From Acidobacteriota bacterium (lineage in GTDB: Bacteria; Acidobacteriota; Terriglobia; Acidiferrales; UBA7541): a stretch of 39,727 nt of DNA. Under the pieces are notes generated by a model, which worked only from the letters and a program-made list of their open reading frames with translations, was not told the origin of the DNA and did not search any database. Positions 8,065 to 17,976 of the stretch are shown here, piece by piece; the stretch's first letter is position 1, and the number at the start of each line of letters is the position of its first letter. Location: positions 1 to 39,727 of the forward strand of contig QHYK01000089.1 in the NCBI GenBank assembly GCA_003224085.1, in the 5' to 3' direction. The position numbers and the translations under genes were made by a program.

Positions 8065-9981
8065 TTATCCGCGTGGCAATTCGCTCACCGCACGGTAGGC
8101 TTGATCGATAGCCTCGTTCGTATAGGCATTGGCGCCGGCATCGGAGTTGGCGATGGTAATTCTCCCAAACGGCTTCCGGCCGATGACCCAGGGCTTCTCT
8201 TCTTCCTTCCAATCAGGATCGAACAGGGTATTCGGCGTGAACGCATAGCCGTGTGCCCAGCGGTTCACGGTGATGCCTTCGATGTCCTTCGCAGGATCGA
8301 AACCGGCGCCCCCAAGCATCCTTGCTAGCTGATACCGTATCTTCATCTCAAATTGCGAAAAAGACGTTTGCAACAGCTCATAGCGGCCGGCGCGATTCTG
8401 GTCGCGCTGAGGAAGTCCAGGCTTGCATGGAGTGCGAAGCATGAAGAGAACAATCGGCTCCTCCGGGTCGCCGGGAAAACGGTATTGCCCAAGGCTGACA
8501 GGGAAATCCAGGGCAGTATAGGTGTGATAGCCGCCGGGTGCGACGATGTGATGCACGTTGAGCTTCTGAAACGAAGTCCAATTGCGGATGGCCACATGCG
8601 TGTAAACGAGCGGCGCTTTCACCAAGTAGCGGAGTGCTACTTTTTGTCTTTCCGGCAACTCCGGGCAGATGTAAGGAATCATAACGTTGTAGCAAGCCAG
8701 TATGCAGTTCTTGCCGGTTACCGCGCGGACCTTCCCACCACGAGCGTAACTAACGCGCACCTCTTGAAGTTTTCCTGATGCCTTAACATGTTGGACGTGC
8801 ACCACAGTGCAGTTCAGCCTAATTTTCATGGCGGCGCCGGATTGGTCCAGCTTGCTGTAATCTGCCTTTGCGGTGACTACGTCTTCCATGGTCGTACCGG
8901 GGAGTGCCTCTGGAATCAGCGAGCGCACCAGCAGCCGCGCAACAGAAGCGTTGCCGTCGGGAAAATGAAAAATGTAAGGCTCTTCTTTCTCCGGCGGAGG
9001 AAGCCCGAGTCCTTGAAAGCCGGCATAGGCGAACGACCCATAATCGTCACCGGACTCGAAGCAATCCATTGCCGGAACCGCTTCGATACCGACACACCAG
9101 AGATCGTGGGTAAAAGTCTGGAAAAACGGAAGCGCTTCCGCCGTGAGGTGGCAATGCTTCGTCAAGAACTCGGCATAGCTCGTTTTCTTCAGCTTGGCGA
9201 CTTTTTCGGCAACGGAAAGGCCCGCCAAATAGTCCTTCTTCTCCGTATAGACTCGGGCGATGTCTTTGCGTGCTGCATCCGAGAGAGGAGCTTTAGCGAG
9301 AAATTCCCGCCAAGGCGTGGAGTTCATGCCGGCAACCAGGCGGTCTTCCCCGAACGTTTCCTTGTCGAAAAACGCCGCGGTGCCCATCTTCGAATACAGT
9401 TTCTGGTCGTAGGCTTTGTAAAACTTGTCGGTTTGGATTCCCATTTCCTCGAGTAAGCCCTTCGCCACTTTGCTGTATTTTCCGGGGCTCTCGATCGATT
9501 GCGTGCCGCCATAACTTATAAGCGAACGGCCGGCGGCGTGAAATTCGTTGCGCTTGGCATGGCCGCCAAAATCATCGTGATTTTCCAGGATCAGAATCCT
9601 TGCCTTCTTGCCGGCACCCCTGCGGAAAAAGTGGGCGGCTGCCAGGCCACTGATGCCGCCGCCCACAACGACAAGGTCATAGTGCTCCCCGGTGTCTTCG
9701 GCAGCGCCAAAGGAATCCGGGGCCTCTCCGTCACGCAGCCGATGCGCGAAAGTGTATGTTCCCTCGTGATTGCCGCGCATGCCCATGAGCGCGGGAGGGT
9801 AATAGTCGGCAGCCTTCTCCGGAGCAAAATCGTCGAGGATGCCAGCAGCAAGCAAATCCTCCGGCGGAATGGCACAGCCAAGCAGAGAACCACCGACGCC
9901 AATGGACACCCCGTTCAAGAAATCGCGCCGGGAAATTTCGCGATCCATGCCCAGGTCTTTGTCCCGGTTCCTATGGTCCAT
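8065..9981 (-). CDS. Tat-exported FAD-dependent amine oxidase, spermidine dehydrogenase-like
   Basis: This 638-residue flavoprotein begins with a twin-arginine signal (SRRDFLNG, R18-R19) followed by a hydrophobic stretch. The dinucleotide fold [21 protein letters not shown] is at about 101-121, followed by an E-x(3)-D-x-GGHA flavin motif. The C-terminal flavin segment includes [27 protein letters not shown]. The overall organisation and size recall bacterial spermidine dehydrogenase, which oxidises polyamines at the periplasmic side; a different amine substrate is possible. A second ATG at codon 12 ([10 protein letters not shown]) would give a more usual Tat leader and may be the true start. 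The gene precedes copC-copD on the same strand by about 85 bases. Confidence 0.75.
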   Translation of the reverse strand: MDHRNRDKDLGMDREISRRDFLNGVSIGVGGSLLGCAIPPEDLLAAGILDDFAPEKAADYYPPALMGMRGNHEGTYTFAHRLRDGEAPDSFGAAEDTGEHYDLVVVGGGISGLAAAHFFRRGAGKKARILILENHDDFGGHAKRNEFHAAGRSLISYGGTQSIESPGKYSKVAKGLLEEMGIQTDKFYKAYDQKLYSKMGTAAFFDKETFGEDRLVAGMNSTPWREFLAKAPLSDAARKDIARVYTEKKDYLAGLSVAEKVAKLKKTSYAEFLTKHCHLTAEALPFFQTFTHDLWCVGIEAVPAMDCFESGDDYGSFAYAGFQGLGLPPPEKEEPYIFHFPDGNASVARLLVRSLIPEALPGTTMEDVVTAKADYSKLDQSGAAMKIRLNCTVVHVQHVKASGKLQEVRVSYARGGKVRAVTGKNCILACYNVMIPYICPELPERQKVALRYLVKAPLVYTHVAIRNWTSFQKLNVHHIVAPGGYHTYTALDFPVSLGQYRFPGDPEEPIVLFMLRTPCKPGLPQRDQNRAGRYELLQTSFSQFEMKIRYQLARMLGGAGFDPAKDIEGITVNRWAHGYAFTPNTLFDPDWKEEEKPWVIGRKPFGRITIANSDAGANAYTNEAIDQAYRAVSELPRG

Positions 9982-10022
9982 AATCGCCCATACTTGTCCC
10001 CATCGGGGCTTCTTCGTAAAGG

Positions 10023-10028
10023 ATTATA
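10023..10028 (-). promoter_or_regulatory. Candidate -10 box for amine oxidase gene
   Basis: TATAAT on the minus strand lies 42 bases before the ATG at 9981. The -35 position carries a poor match. Between it and the start codon a small inverted repeat (CCCC-ATC-GGGG arms near 9995-10005) could structure the leader. Confidence 0.35.
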
Positions 10029-10140
10029 GCTTGGCGGAATTGATCGTTATGTTGCAGAAGACCGTGACCAAGCGGGCAGCGCGTGCGTAACCCTGGCCGC
10101 GGAGAAGCACGGCAAAAGCCTGCTAAAGAATCGCAACGAT

Positions 10141-10926
10141 CTAAGGATTGGGAAAGCTTCGCGTCAAGTCGACTCGCACGCCGCGCGCGGCGTTGAGTGC
10201 TATGGTTTTCGCCAAGTCAATGCGGACAAGCGGGACGCTATTTTCGCCGCCGTAATCGGTGACGTAATGCAACTCCGTGCCTTCCAGCCAATAACGCGTG
10301 ACTCCGTACATCGAGCCATCCAGCAATTGAAGCAGGACAACCGGCTCCTTGACATTCGAGGGCAATGGGATGGCCGCCCCTGGTTTCCCTGCGGAAGCTG
10401 ACAAGTGGTTTTCAACGCTTTCCATAGCTTCAACGGAGCCCGCAGAATCTCCTGAATTGACCAATGAATCGGACCAGAAATAAGCGCCCACGGATGCCCC
10501 GTAGAAAAACGGATCGGATACAAAAGCATCATTGAAGCAATCGAACTCGCCGGGAAACAAGAAATCGCGCCAGGAGAACCGCAAGGAGGCGCAGTAGCCA
10601 GAACGGATCGACCGGCTGCGGTGGAACATCCTGCGGCGCACCACGCGATGCATGGAGTCGACCGGTGGCGGACTAACGGGGTTTCCGCGACTGCCTGGCT
10701 TCTTCGCTTGCCGCGAACCGCTGTCGCCTGAATAGTGCCCCAAAATGCGGCCAAACGAATGACCGACTGCGTGACCAATGGAATGGCCTGAGGAACCCGC
10801 TCCCGCGTGGCCACCTCCATGACTGCCGCTTCCGCTGTGGCCGCCGCCACTGTTTCCCACAAGGAGTGGCGGAGAAACGAACAGGGCAACGGACATAACG
10901 AACATAAAAGAGAGCCGGCAATTCAT
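10141..10926 (-). CDS. Secreted protein with Gly/His-rich segment and conserved C-terminal domain
   Basis: The 261-residue product has a signal peptide (about residues 1-25) and then about 45 residues rich in Gly, Ser and His (seven His in GGGH, SGSH, GGGH, SGH, IGH, AVGH, LGH contexts). A basic stretch and a C-terminal domain follow, with the pattern LLDGSMYGVTRYWLEG and LHYVTDYGG. That domain occurs at the end of many acidobacterial secreted proteins, as far as I recall, without a known function. ATG at 10926 is preferred because AGGAG lies 8 bases upstream; an in-frame TTG at 10932 is less likely. The His-rich segment could bind metal ions, and copC-copD are two genes downstream, but this is inference. 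Confidence 0.75.
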   Translation of the reverse strand: MNCRLSFMFVMSVALFVSPPLLVGNSGGGHSGSGSHGGGHAGAGSSGHSIGHAVGHSFGRILGHYSGDSGSRQAKKPGSRGNPVSPPPVDSMHRVVRRRMFHRSRSIRSGYCASLRFSWRDFLFPGEFDCFNDAFVSDPFFYGASVGAYFWSDSLVNSGDSAGSVEAMESVENHLSASAGKPGAAIPLPSNVKEPVVLLQLLDGSMYGVTRYWLEGTELHYVTDYGGENSVPLVRIDLAKTIALNAARGVRVDLTRSFPNP

Positions 10927-11031
10927 GGCCAATCTCCTGCTCCCGCAAATTTACCCTAACTGGAGGAGGATTGGCAGCCGGAAGTCGGCCAAGGATACGT
11001 GGAGGGCCTCTGTGCCGTCGAGACTAGAAGT

Positions 11032-11751
11032 TTAACGATAGCTGGCCACGACTTCGCCATTTTCGATGCGCAAATCCGCGATTTGAGGCGGAAGTCTCAG
11101 CTTTTCGCGGTTCTCCGGCGATTCCATCAGTCGGCGGACAGCCGACTCGAGTGCGGATTGAGGAATCGGCAGCGAGCCAATCTGTCCGCTGACCGGGTCA
11201 AGAATCAAATACCCATTTTGCGCGCTGAGCCGGCCTTCCAATTGCAGCGTCATGTCTTTCCCGTGCACCTCGAAGAGCACGTACGCTTTGACGCGGTCGT
11301 CCACCAATTGAATCTTAAAATCTCTCACGTTCGAGCGCATCTGCTCCACGTCCTGTGCCGTGGGCGCTGAATCATTGGAGTCATCTTTTCGGCTGGCCGC
11401 GGATGCTGCTCTTGCAGCCTCCCTACCCGACACTTCGAGATGCGAAGACAAATACGAATTCAGCTCGGTTTGGTCCACGCGCAGCGTTGTGGGCTGCCCG
11501 TTAGCTACTGCCCGCTCTGCCTCATCAAACTTCTGTTCGGCACGCGCCGCAGCTTGCGGACTTGTCTTGACAAGAGGCGGCGGCGTTTTGTGCAGGGCCA
11601 GAATCAGGGTGAGAATTGCTGCCGCGTAAGTGCTCCAGCGCACGATGCGAAAGATTGGTTTCCACGGACTGGTAGGTTTTGTATCGGCGTGAGCAAATTC
11701 CATCTCATTCGAGGGAGGAACATATTGCGCCAAGATTCCCTCCAGCAACAA
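11032..11751 (-). CDS. Membrane-anchored protein of unknown function
   Basis: I do not recognise this protein. After a short cytoplasmic N-terminus a single membrane segment is visible (about residues 36-53, STYAAAILTLILALH). The rest is a soluble domain rich in Ala, Glu and Arg with a C-terminal alternating strand pattern (KAYVLFEVHGKDMTLQLEGRL, then GYLILDP). Residues 115-130 form a low-complexity Ser/Asp/Ala linker. The start is uncertain. TTG at 11751 opens the frame, another TTG at 11733 follows GGAGGG closely, and the first ATG is at 11703. It lies upstream of the Gly/His-rich protein on the same strand, 105 bases away. Confidence 0.65.
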   Translation of the reverse strand: MLLEGILAQYVPPSNEMEFAHADTKPTSPWKPIFRIVRWSTYAAAILTLILALHKTPPPLVKTSPQAAARAEQKFDEAERAVANGQPTTLRVDQTELNSYLSSHLEVSGREAARAASAASRKDDSNDSAPTAQDVEQMRSNVRDFKIQLVDDRVKAYVLFEVHGKDMTLQLEGRLSAQNGYLILDPVSGQIGSLPIPQSALESAVRRLMESPENREKLRLPPQIADLRIENGEVVASYR

Positions 11752-12024
11752 TCACAGCCACGATGAGCCAGCAGCTATCGAAAAAATGTGGTCTATAGAA
11801 CAACGGTAGCCCCCGAATGCGCTCTGGGCAAGTCAACCGTCGCAACCGAGAGGCGAATGCGCCACCTGCCCGTTCGACACACCAATCGATCCTGGAGAAT
11901 TCACTTTGCGATGCGACCATTGAAACCGATTCTGCCTCTTTGCTTGCGAGAACCAAGACGCTGCGACAAACTCTGACAGGCATCTGAAATTCGCGTTGCT
12001 TGACTCGCACCCGAGGTGTCTCGA

Positions 12025-14271
12025 ATGCGCCTTGTTCCATCCATTTTCATTTTATTGCTGTTGCCTCCTTTTCTCCGAGCTCAGCAGGAAGCGGCCCCAG
12101 CCGCACCCGCCGCGTCCACGCCGCAAAAACCCGCCGGCGAAACTAAAACTCCGCCGCCTCAACACCGCCCCAAAATCGGCGTGGCGCTCGAAGGCGGTGG
12201 CGCCATGGGTCTGGCGCACATCGGCGTTCTGAAATGGTTCGAGGAACATCACATCCCCGTGGATTACATCGCCGGCACCAGCATGGGCGGGCTCGTGGGC
12301 GGCTTCTACGCCACCGGAATGACGCCGGAAGCAATGCAAAAGCTGATTGAAGGCCTCGATTGGCGAAAAATCCTCGGCGACCGCACGCCTTACGAAGATC
12401 TGTCGTACCGCCGCAAAGAAGACCAGCGCGCTTATCCCAATTCCCTGATTTTTGGATTGAAGCACGGCCTCTCGGCCCCCGAAGGACTGATCGCCGGTCA
12501 TCAAATCGGCTTGCTGATTGACCGCGTCGCGCTTCCCTACTATGGGATCTCTTCCTTCAACGACATGCCCGTACCCTTTCGCTGCGTGGCCACCGACCTC
12601 GTCAGCGGCCAATCGCACGTTTTTCAGGAAGGACCGCTTGCCGTGGCGCTTCGTTCCACGATGTCCATTCCCGGCGCGTTTTCCCCGGTGCGCGCGGGAA
12701 AGGCTGTTTACGTGGACGGCGGATTGCTCGACAACCTGCCCACCGACGTCGTCCGCCAGATGGGCGCGGAAATCGTGATTGCTGTGCACCTGGAACCCGC
12801 TCCCGTCGAAGCCAAGGACATTCGCACTGCTTTCAGCGTGCTAAACCACTCCGTGAGCGCCATGCTCAAAGAAAACGAACTGCGCAGTCTGGAGCTGGCA
12901 GATTCCATCGTTTCCGTGCCGCTCGGCGAATTCACCACTGTGGATTATGCAAAAAGCGGGCCCATCATGCAGCGCGGTTATGAAGCCGCCCGTGCAAAAG
13001 CGCCCATGTTGCAGGCATTTGCTCTAAGCGATGCCGACTGGGACGCATTCAAGCAAGCGCGCAAGGCGCGGCAGCGCCCCGAACTTCCCGTGCCGCAATT
13101 CGTGAGGATTGAAGGCGCCAGCGCCAGGGGCGAAGAATACGCGTCCCACTATTTTCGATCCTTTCTCGACAAGCCACTCGATACGGCGAAGCTCGATGAC
13201 GTGCTAACGCGCATGACCGGCGTTGGTCGCTACGACTCGGCAGGCTATTGGCTCACCGAGGAAAACGGAAAGCCCGGCTTGCTGGTGCGTGTCGTAGAAA
13301 AAAACGATGCCCCACCCACTTTCCAACCCGCCTTTGAGGTTGACGGCTCACAGGCCGGCAACGTCGATTTCACCATGGGCACGCGCTTCACGTTCACGGA
13401 CATTGCTGGTTTCCGCTCCGAATGGCGCAGCGACCTGCTGCTGGGAAATACCTATGGGATTCAGACCGAACTTTACCGGCCGTTCACGGCAGACAGCCGT
13501 TGGTTCTTTGCGCCGCATGCCGATGCCAGCGACACGACTTTTCAAATCTACGCGAAGAATGACCCGCTCGCCGATTACCGCATCTATCGCATCAACATCG
13601 GCGGCGACGTTGGCTACAGCTTTGGCCGTTTCAGCGAATTGCGCTTTGGCTATGAAGTCGGCTCGCTCAACAACAAGCTTCGCCTGGGCACGCCACAAAT
13701 TCCTGCGGTACAAGGCCGCGTCGGACAATCTCGCCTGCATTGCCTGCTCGACCACACCGATGATCCCGTGATTCCCCGGCGCGGCTTCAGCGCGGAATCG
13801 AATTTCCGCTGGTTCGACCAAAGCCCCGGGGCCACCGGCGGCTTCCCTTCCATGGACCTGAAGCTGGGATATTTCCAGCCGATTACGCACCCCGCCTCGC
13901 TTTTTGTGGAGGGCGAAGGCGGCTCGACCTTTGGCACAAAGAGCACGGGAATTCCGCAATTCTTTCTCGGAGCGCCTTTGCGGCTGAGCGCCTACGGCCA
14001 AAACGAATTTCAGGGCAACCAGTATTATTTGTTCCGCGCGGGTTTTGTGCGCGACTTGCTCACGCTCCCGCCGTTTGTGGGGAAGAAGGTCTACGCTGTC
14101 GGTGCTTATGAGATCGGGAAGATGTACGGGATCACTACCGGCAGCGACCTTCCGGACGATGCCGCCGTAGGTTTCCTGGCGGAAACCGCCGTGGGCCCAT
14201 TCTTCATCGGCGGCAGCGTAGGCGATTCCGGCCACCGCAAATGGTTCTTCCAGCTCGGCCGCGTGTTCTAG
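12025..14271 (+). CDS. Patatin-like phospholipase fused to outer-membrane barrel (type Vd, PlpD-like)
   Basis: The 748-residue protein has a signal peptide (about 1-20), a Pro/Ala-rich linker and a patatin lipase domain. The lipase carries oxyanion hole EGGGAMGLAHIG near residue 60, nucleophile GTSMG (Ser near 86) and catalytic Asp in DGGLLDN near 231. A POTRA-like segment (QFVRIEGASARGEEYASHYF, about 360-420) and a C-terminal beta-barrel ending in Phe follow. This order and length match PlpD, a type Vd autotransporter whose secreted lipase acts at or outside the outer membrane. ATG at 12025 has GAGG 8 bases upstream; an in-frame GTG at 12016 is less likely. The gene is divergent from the membrane-anchored protein at 11751 and convergent with the SBBP gene. 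Confidence 0.92.
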   Translation: MRLVPSIFILLLLPPFLRAQQEAAPAAPAASTPQKPAGETKTPPPQHRPKIGVALEGGGAMGLAHIGVLKWFEEHHIPVDYIAGTSMGGLVGGFYATGMTPEAMQKLIEGLDWRKILGDRTPYEDLSYRRKEDQRAYPNSLIFGLKHGLSAPEGLIAGHQIGLLIDRVALPYYGISSFNDMPVPFRCVATDLVSGQSHVFQEGPLAVALRSTMSIPGAFSPVRAGKAVYVDGGLLDNLPTDVVRQMGAEIVIAVHLEPAPVEAKDIRTAFSVLNHSVSAMLKENELRSLELADSIVSVPLGEFTTVDYAKSGPIMQRGYEAARAKAPMLQAFALSDADWDAFKQARKARQRPELPVPQFVRIEGASARGEEYASHYFRSFLDKPLDTAKLDDVLTRMTGVGRYDSAGYWLTEENGKPGLLVRVVEKNDAPPTFQPAFEVDGSQAGNVDFTMGTRFTFTDIAGFRSEWRSDLLLGNTYGIQTELYRPFTADSRWFFAPHADASDTTFQIYAKNDPLADYRIYRINIGGDVGYSFGRFSELRFGYEVGSLNNKLRLGTPQIPAVQGRVGQSRLHCLLDHTDDPVIPRRGFSAESNFRWFDQSPGATGGFPSMDLKLGYFQPITHPASLFVEGEGGSTFGTKSTGIPQFFLGAPLRLSAYGQNEFQGNQYYLFRAGFVRDLLTLPPFVGKKVYAVGAYEIGKMYGITTGSDLPDDAAVGFLAETAVGPFFIGGSVGDSGHRKWFFQLGRVF

Positions 14272-14465
14272 TTTGCCTGTGCGGCACAGAAAGCACTAGC
14301 GCCCGATTGATTCGCTCTCCAATCTTCTCGCCTGACAGTTAGTTCCATCAGCTTTATGGCAGGCTGTGAACGACGAGGTCCCGAGCATAATCGGCCGATA
14401 ATTCATCGCAGAAAGTATACCGACAGACCCCTGACTGCGGCGCTGCCCCATGGCTTGAAGCCTTG

Positions 14466-15971
14466 TCAACGCGCGCCTTGCGCTCGCACTGGACTCCGGA
14501 CCACCAGGCTGTTTTCGAGTAGCCGGTGCGCCCTCTCACCTTTCTTTTGAGCACATAGGCGCAGCTTGACCAGATATGTATCGGTGCTCCCGTTGGATTG
14601 CGGCGTCCAGAAGGTTCCAAGCGCCGCGGGGAATCCGCCGGTAACTTCGCCAAAGAAATAAGCGGCGTCCTGCAACCCGACAATCACTCCGTTGCCGCGT
14701 TGGATACCATACCCCTCAACGGCATCGGTTCCCAAGAAAGTCGAGAAGAGCAATTGACCGCTCTCGGGGTTAAGCATGGCCAGAAAAGCCTGCGTGGATT
14801 GACCACCGCGATGCCGGAAGGCGTCGACCGTGGTGGGGAAATCAGGTGAATCGGAAGGGCCAGTGAGCAGGAGCATGTCGCTTTTGTTAACAGCCAGGCC
14901 TCGAACCTCATCAAAACCTGAACTTCCAATAGCAAGATTTCGTTCAACAGACCCGTTCGCCCCCAGAATGACAATCCATCCGTTACGGTGCCCCGTAAAG
15001 CCGGCTATGGCCGGCGATTCTGTCCAGCCCGCGGCAATAGTCTTGTCCGTGGACGTCACTCCAACTGTCAGAAGCTGGTCAGTTTGTTTGCCTCCCAGGC
15101 GCTTCGCCATCAGAAGCTTTTTGCCGGATGAACCCAGCTTCGCCACGAAACCATCGGTGCCGCCCAGTGGCGAATTGTCAGGCCAAACAGCAGAACTGGT
15201 GTTGCCAGCAACAACCAGGTTCCCTTTTCTGTCGATGGCCATTGCGTTGATTGCCACACTTCCTCCACTCCCAAGGTAGGTCGCATAAACCATCTTCCCC
15301 TTTGCTCCGAAGCCGGCGAGAAAACCGCTGCTTCCTCTGCCGGTAAACTCCGTTTGCAACGCATCTTGTGTGACAGGAAAGTCGTGGGAGGTCGTCCATC
15401 CGGCAACCCATATGAATCCACTCGAAGTGCGAACCATCCCAGTGACCGTTTCATCTCCTTTGCCTCCCAGGAAAGTTGCGTAGGGAATTTCGCGACCGTC
15501 ATCGCTAACCAGGACGAGGAACGCATCCCCTGCCCCGCCAGGCGTGCCTCCCTGAAATTGCCGCTGTTGCGCGTCCCGCGTCACAGGAAAATCCAGAGCC
15601 GTTGTTGATCCAGCCACCCATATCTGACCGTCGGGCTGGAGAGCAGCGGCGGTGGAAAAGGTCATGCCGTGGCCACTGATCATGGTTGAGTAGACCAACG
15701 AACTCGCATCCGGCGCTAGCTTAGCAGCGAACGCAGCCCAAGACAGATTCTGCGCTTTCCTGTGACTGGTCGTGACCGGAAAATCCTCCGAGTAAGTGCT
15801 GCCGACTACGAAGGCGTGCCCCGTTGCGTCCACAGCTAGAGCGGCTGGAAGATCCTTTGAGCCACCACCAAAGCGCGCCGCATACACGACAATTGAGTGG
15901 TGCCCCGTGCAAACAAGCACACTACAAGTTGCGGTTAAGAGCCCGCACACAAGGAGACGTCTCGCGATCAT
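14466..15971 (-). CDS. Secreted SBBP-repeat beta-propeller protein
   Basis: A signal peptide (about 1-24) precedes six or seven degenerate repeats of the SBBP type. Each has a D-x-x-G-x-x-x-VAGST-x-S-x-DFPVT core (for example near residues 50-68, 112-130 and 190-210). Such repeats form beta-propellers in exported proteins of acidobacteria and other soil bacteria, usually of unknown role. The protein has 501 residues. Its ATG shares a base with the stop codon of the preceding TPR gene (TAATG), showing translational coupling. It is the last gene of the BlaI-M56-TPR operon. The final 20 residues are basic and not repeat-like. The opposite strand in the last repeats is also open but is a shadow. 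Confidence 0.88.
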   Translation of the reverse strand: MIARRLLVCGLLTATCSVLVCTGHHSIVVYAARFGGGSKDLPAALAVDATGHAFVVGSTYSEDFPVTTSHRKAQNLSWAAFAAKLAPDASSLVYSTMISGHGMTFSTAAALQPDGQIWVAGSTTALDFPVTRDAQQRQFQGGTPGGAGDAFLVLVSDDGREIPYATFLGGKGDETVTGMVRTSSGFIWVAGWTTSHDFPVTQDALQTEFTGRGSSGFLAGFGAKGKMVYATYLGSGGSVAINAMAIDRKGNLVVAGNTSSAVWPDNSPLGGTDGFVAKLGSSGKKLLMAKRLGGKQTDQLLTVGVTSTDKTIAAGWTESPAIAGFTGHRNGWIVILGANGSVERNLAIGSSGFDEVRGLAVNKSDMLLLTGPSDSPDFPTTVDAFRHRGGQSTQAFLAMLNPESGQLLFSTFLGTDAVEGYGIQRGNGVIVGLQDAAYFFGEVTGGFPAALGTFWTPQSNGSTDTYLVKLRLCAQKKGERAHRLLENSLVVRSPVRAQGAR

Positions 15972-16882
15972 TACAAGCTTGGTGGCTTCGGAGAAGGTGG
16001 CGGTGGGGGCGGCGGACCGGGGAGGGGGGGCGGAGGCTCCAGAGGGCTGAGCTTCTTCTGCGCTGTTGTCCGGTGCTGCTCCTGCTGTTGATTCATGGCC
16101 ATAACTTGGTTTACGAGCGCATCTGCCTTGCGAAGGAGAGCCTGCGATTCCTGATCGGTCGCCGCCAGTTCTGCTTCCATGCGATAGAGAAGATTCAGCA
16201 TGACCAGAGGTTGGCTCAACTGAGTGTTATTTTGGATTGCCCGGTCAAGTAAATTGGCCGCGCCTCGGATTTGGGGTTCAAATTCGCTTCGCAGGGACTC
16301 GCGAATCCCTTCATCACCGATGCGCCCAGCATTTTCCAGCCGAATGTTCCTCTTACGCTTCTCGCCCTGAATTGCAAAGCGGATTTGCATGGCCGTCATG
16401 GTACCGGACGCGGTAAGGGCATCACTGTCGTTCGGATCGTTGTGCAGAAGAATAGCGAGAGCCTTCTGAGCGTCCTGAGCACGCCCCTCCATCGCATAAA
16501 TCGCTGCCAGATCCCAAAGAGCGAGACTGCTTTCCGGCGACTTCCTAAGGATATCCTTCAGGGTTGTCTCGGCAGCATCAATTCGCGTTCGAGCCTCGGG
16601 ATCGTGCGGGTCATGCATGAACCAGTGCGCCTGGGCATTGGCTAAGTGCAAGTGGAGGATTAGCGAGTCCGGCGATTGGCTGACCGCTTCATTGAAGTAT
16701 TTGACCGACTCCCCGAAGTCCTCTCGCTCGTACGCTTCAATTGCGAGCTGGGCAGGAACCGAGGATTGGCTGGAAGATTGGGCGCACTTGCCTGCTACAT
16801 TTCCCACCGCAAGCAGGCAGGAACTTAGGAGGAACACGCAAACTAGAACTATATATCTAGGACTTAATTGCATTTTTCTCAT
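15971..16882 (-). CDS. TPR lipoprotein with polyproline C-terminal tail
   Basis: Starting at ATG 16882 (GAGG 5-8 bases upstream) the product has 303 residues. An N-terminal membrane segment with lipobox LSSC (Cys22) suggests a lipoprotein. Tetratricopeptide repeats follow (QLAIEAYEREDFGESVKYFNEA, then the ALWDLAAIYAMEGRAQDAQKAL pattern), then a helical region and a tail of Pro runs (PPPPLPGPPPPPPPSP). A frame extension to 17008 exists but would overlap the M56 gene and lose the signal, so I reject it. TPR proteins mediate protein contacts. The neighbouring M56 protease also ends in a polyproline run, suggesting a common partner or surface; that is inference. The stop overlaps the SBBP start. 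Confidence 0.85.
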   Translation of the reverse strand: MRKMQLSPRYIVLVCVFLLSSCLLAVGNVAGKCAQSSSQSSVPAQLAIEAYEREDFGESVKYFNEAVSQSPDSLILHLHLANAQAHWFMHDPHDPEARTRIDAAETTLKDILRKSPESSLALWDLAAIYAMEGRAQDAQKALAILLHNDPNDSDALTASGTMTAMQIRFAIQGEKRKRNIRLENAGRIGDEGIRESLRSEFEPQIRGAANLLDRAIQNNTQLSQPLVMLNLLYRMEAELAATDQESQALLRKADALVNQVMAMNQQQEQHRTTAQKKLSPLEPPPPLPGPPPPPPPSPKPPSL

Positions 16883-16926
16883 GATAACCTCGCTTCTTTT
16901 TGAAGTTGTATTGGATGGGTTCCGGG

Positions 16927-17970
16927 CTATCCCCGGTTCGGTGGAGGGGGCGGGGGTGGAGGAACCCGCAGCTTTTGTATACGGGGTTCCGGCACCGCGC
17001 TCATCCACAGAAACGTTCTACGACCCGATGAAAACAACAGTGCAAATAACGTCGATGCGCCCAGGATCAGGCAACATTTGTGCCAAGCGCCCAGACCTCT
17101 ACCCCGTAATGATGAGAACGAGATCAGGGCGCGGATTCGACTCTCGAGCGTGGCACTCTCAGAAATGCCCAAGGCAGGAAGTGGAGACGCCGAACCTCTT
17201 AGCGCCGCTACGTCCAGAAGACAGCGCGCGTAGTCTGTTGCAGGAAGTATCTGGCCGCTTACACGCGCGTCACAGGCCATCTCTCTGGTTTCTGCGAGCT
17301 GGCTGCGGAGCCAGTACGAAAATGGATGGAACGCGAGCGGGACCAGCATGAATTCGGACAGCAGATGCAACAACATATCGCCGCGCTGGACGTGGGCGAG
17401 TTCATGCGCGACCACGGATACGAGCACTTGGCGGCTTGGGGGGTGGAAAAAAGCTGCTGGAATGAGGATGAAGGGATGCCTCACACCACAGGTAAATGGA
17501 CCCCACGCCGACGTTGACGGTCCCGTTGAGAATACCTGCGCCCGATGTCGCTTCATGCTCAGAAGCAAATTTTTCGGAAGGACAGATTCAAGAATCCCCG
17601 GATCAACTCGAATCGCTCGACGCCTCAATCGCTTGGCAGCAACTCCCCCGTGTAATAGGAGAAACGCGCGATACAACGCAGGCGCTAAGAACGCCAGAAC
17701 CAGTAAACGCATGCCGCCCGGGCCATTCAGGCGGGCCGGCACACCGATCGCCAGACCACTCATTGTTTTAGAATCGCCCCACAGGCCGAGAAACGCTCCG
17801 AACGGAGCAAGAAACCCCAGGCTGAGCGCCGCCAGCCACAGACTGTGGCGTATGCCTGCTGCCAGGTTTGGAACAAGGCGGAGGAACACCCAACCACCGA
17901 AGAAACAGACTGGCAACTCCCAGGCCGCGTTCAAGAACCACGACAAGATGATTTGTTCGAGTGCGCTCAT
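16927..17970 (-). CDS. M56-family membrane metallopeptidase (BlaR1-like, no sensor domain)
   Basis: About 347 residues with membrane segments near 8-30, 43-65, 88-108 and 200-222 and one near the C-terminus (about 300-318). The zinc motif HELAHVQRGD is at about 189-198, with a third-ligand region ETREMACDA near 228-236. In the BlaR1/MecR1 system such a protease, when triggered, leads to loss of the BlaI repressor. Here there is no penicillin-binding sensor domain; after the last membrane segment the protein ends in a run of eight prolines. It starts 6 bases after the blaI-like gene, so the two form a classical regulator pair. ATG at 17970 is chosen over GTG at 17973. The inducing signal is unknown. 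Confidence 0.9.
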   Translation of the reverse strand: MSALEQIILSWFLNAAWELPVCFFGGWVFLRLVPNLAAGIRHSLWLAALSLGFLAPFGAFLGLWGDSKTMSGLAIGVPARLNGPGGMRLLVLAFLAPALYRAFLLLHGGVAAKRLRRRAIRVDPGILESVLPKNLLLSMKRHRAQVFSTGPSTSAWGPFTCGVRHPFILIPAAFFHPPSRQVLVSVVAHELAHVQRGDMLLHLLSEFMLVPLAFHPFSYWLRSQLAETREMACDARVSGQILPATDYARCLLDVAALRGSASPLPALGISESATLESRIRALISFSSLRGRGLGAWHKCCLILGASTLFALLFSSGRRTFLWMSAVPEPRIQKLRVPPPPPPPPNRG

Positions 17971-17976
17971 CACAGT

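Noticed and set aside
11705-12040. 111-codon minus-strand frame between the divergent genes
   Set aside because: Overlaps the start of the membrane-anchored protein gene and the patatin start; no ribosome binding site and no family pattern.
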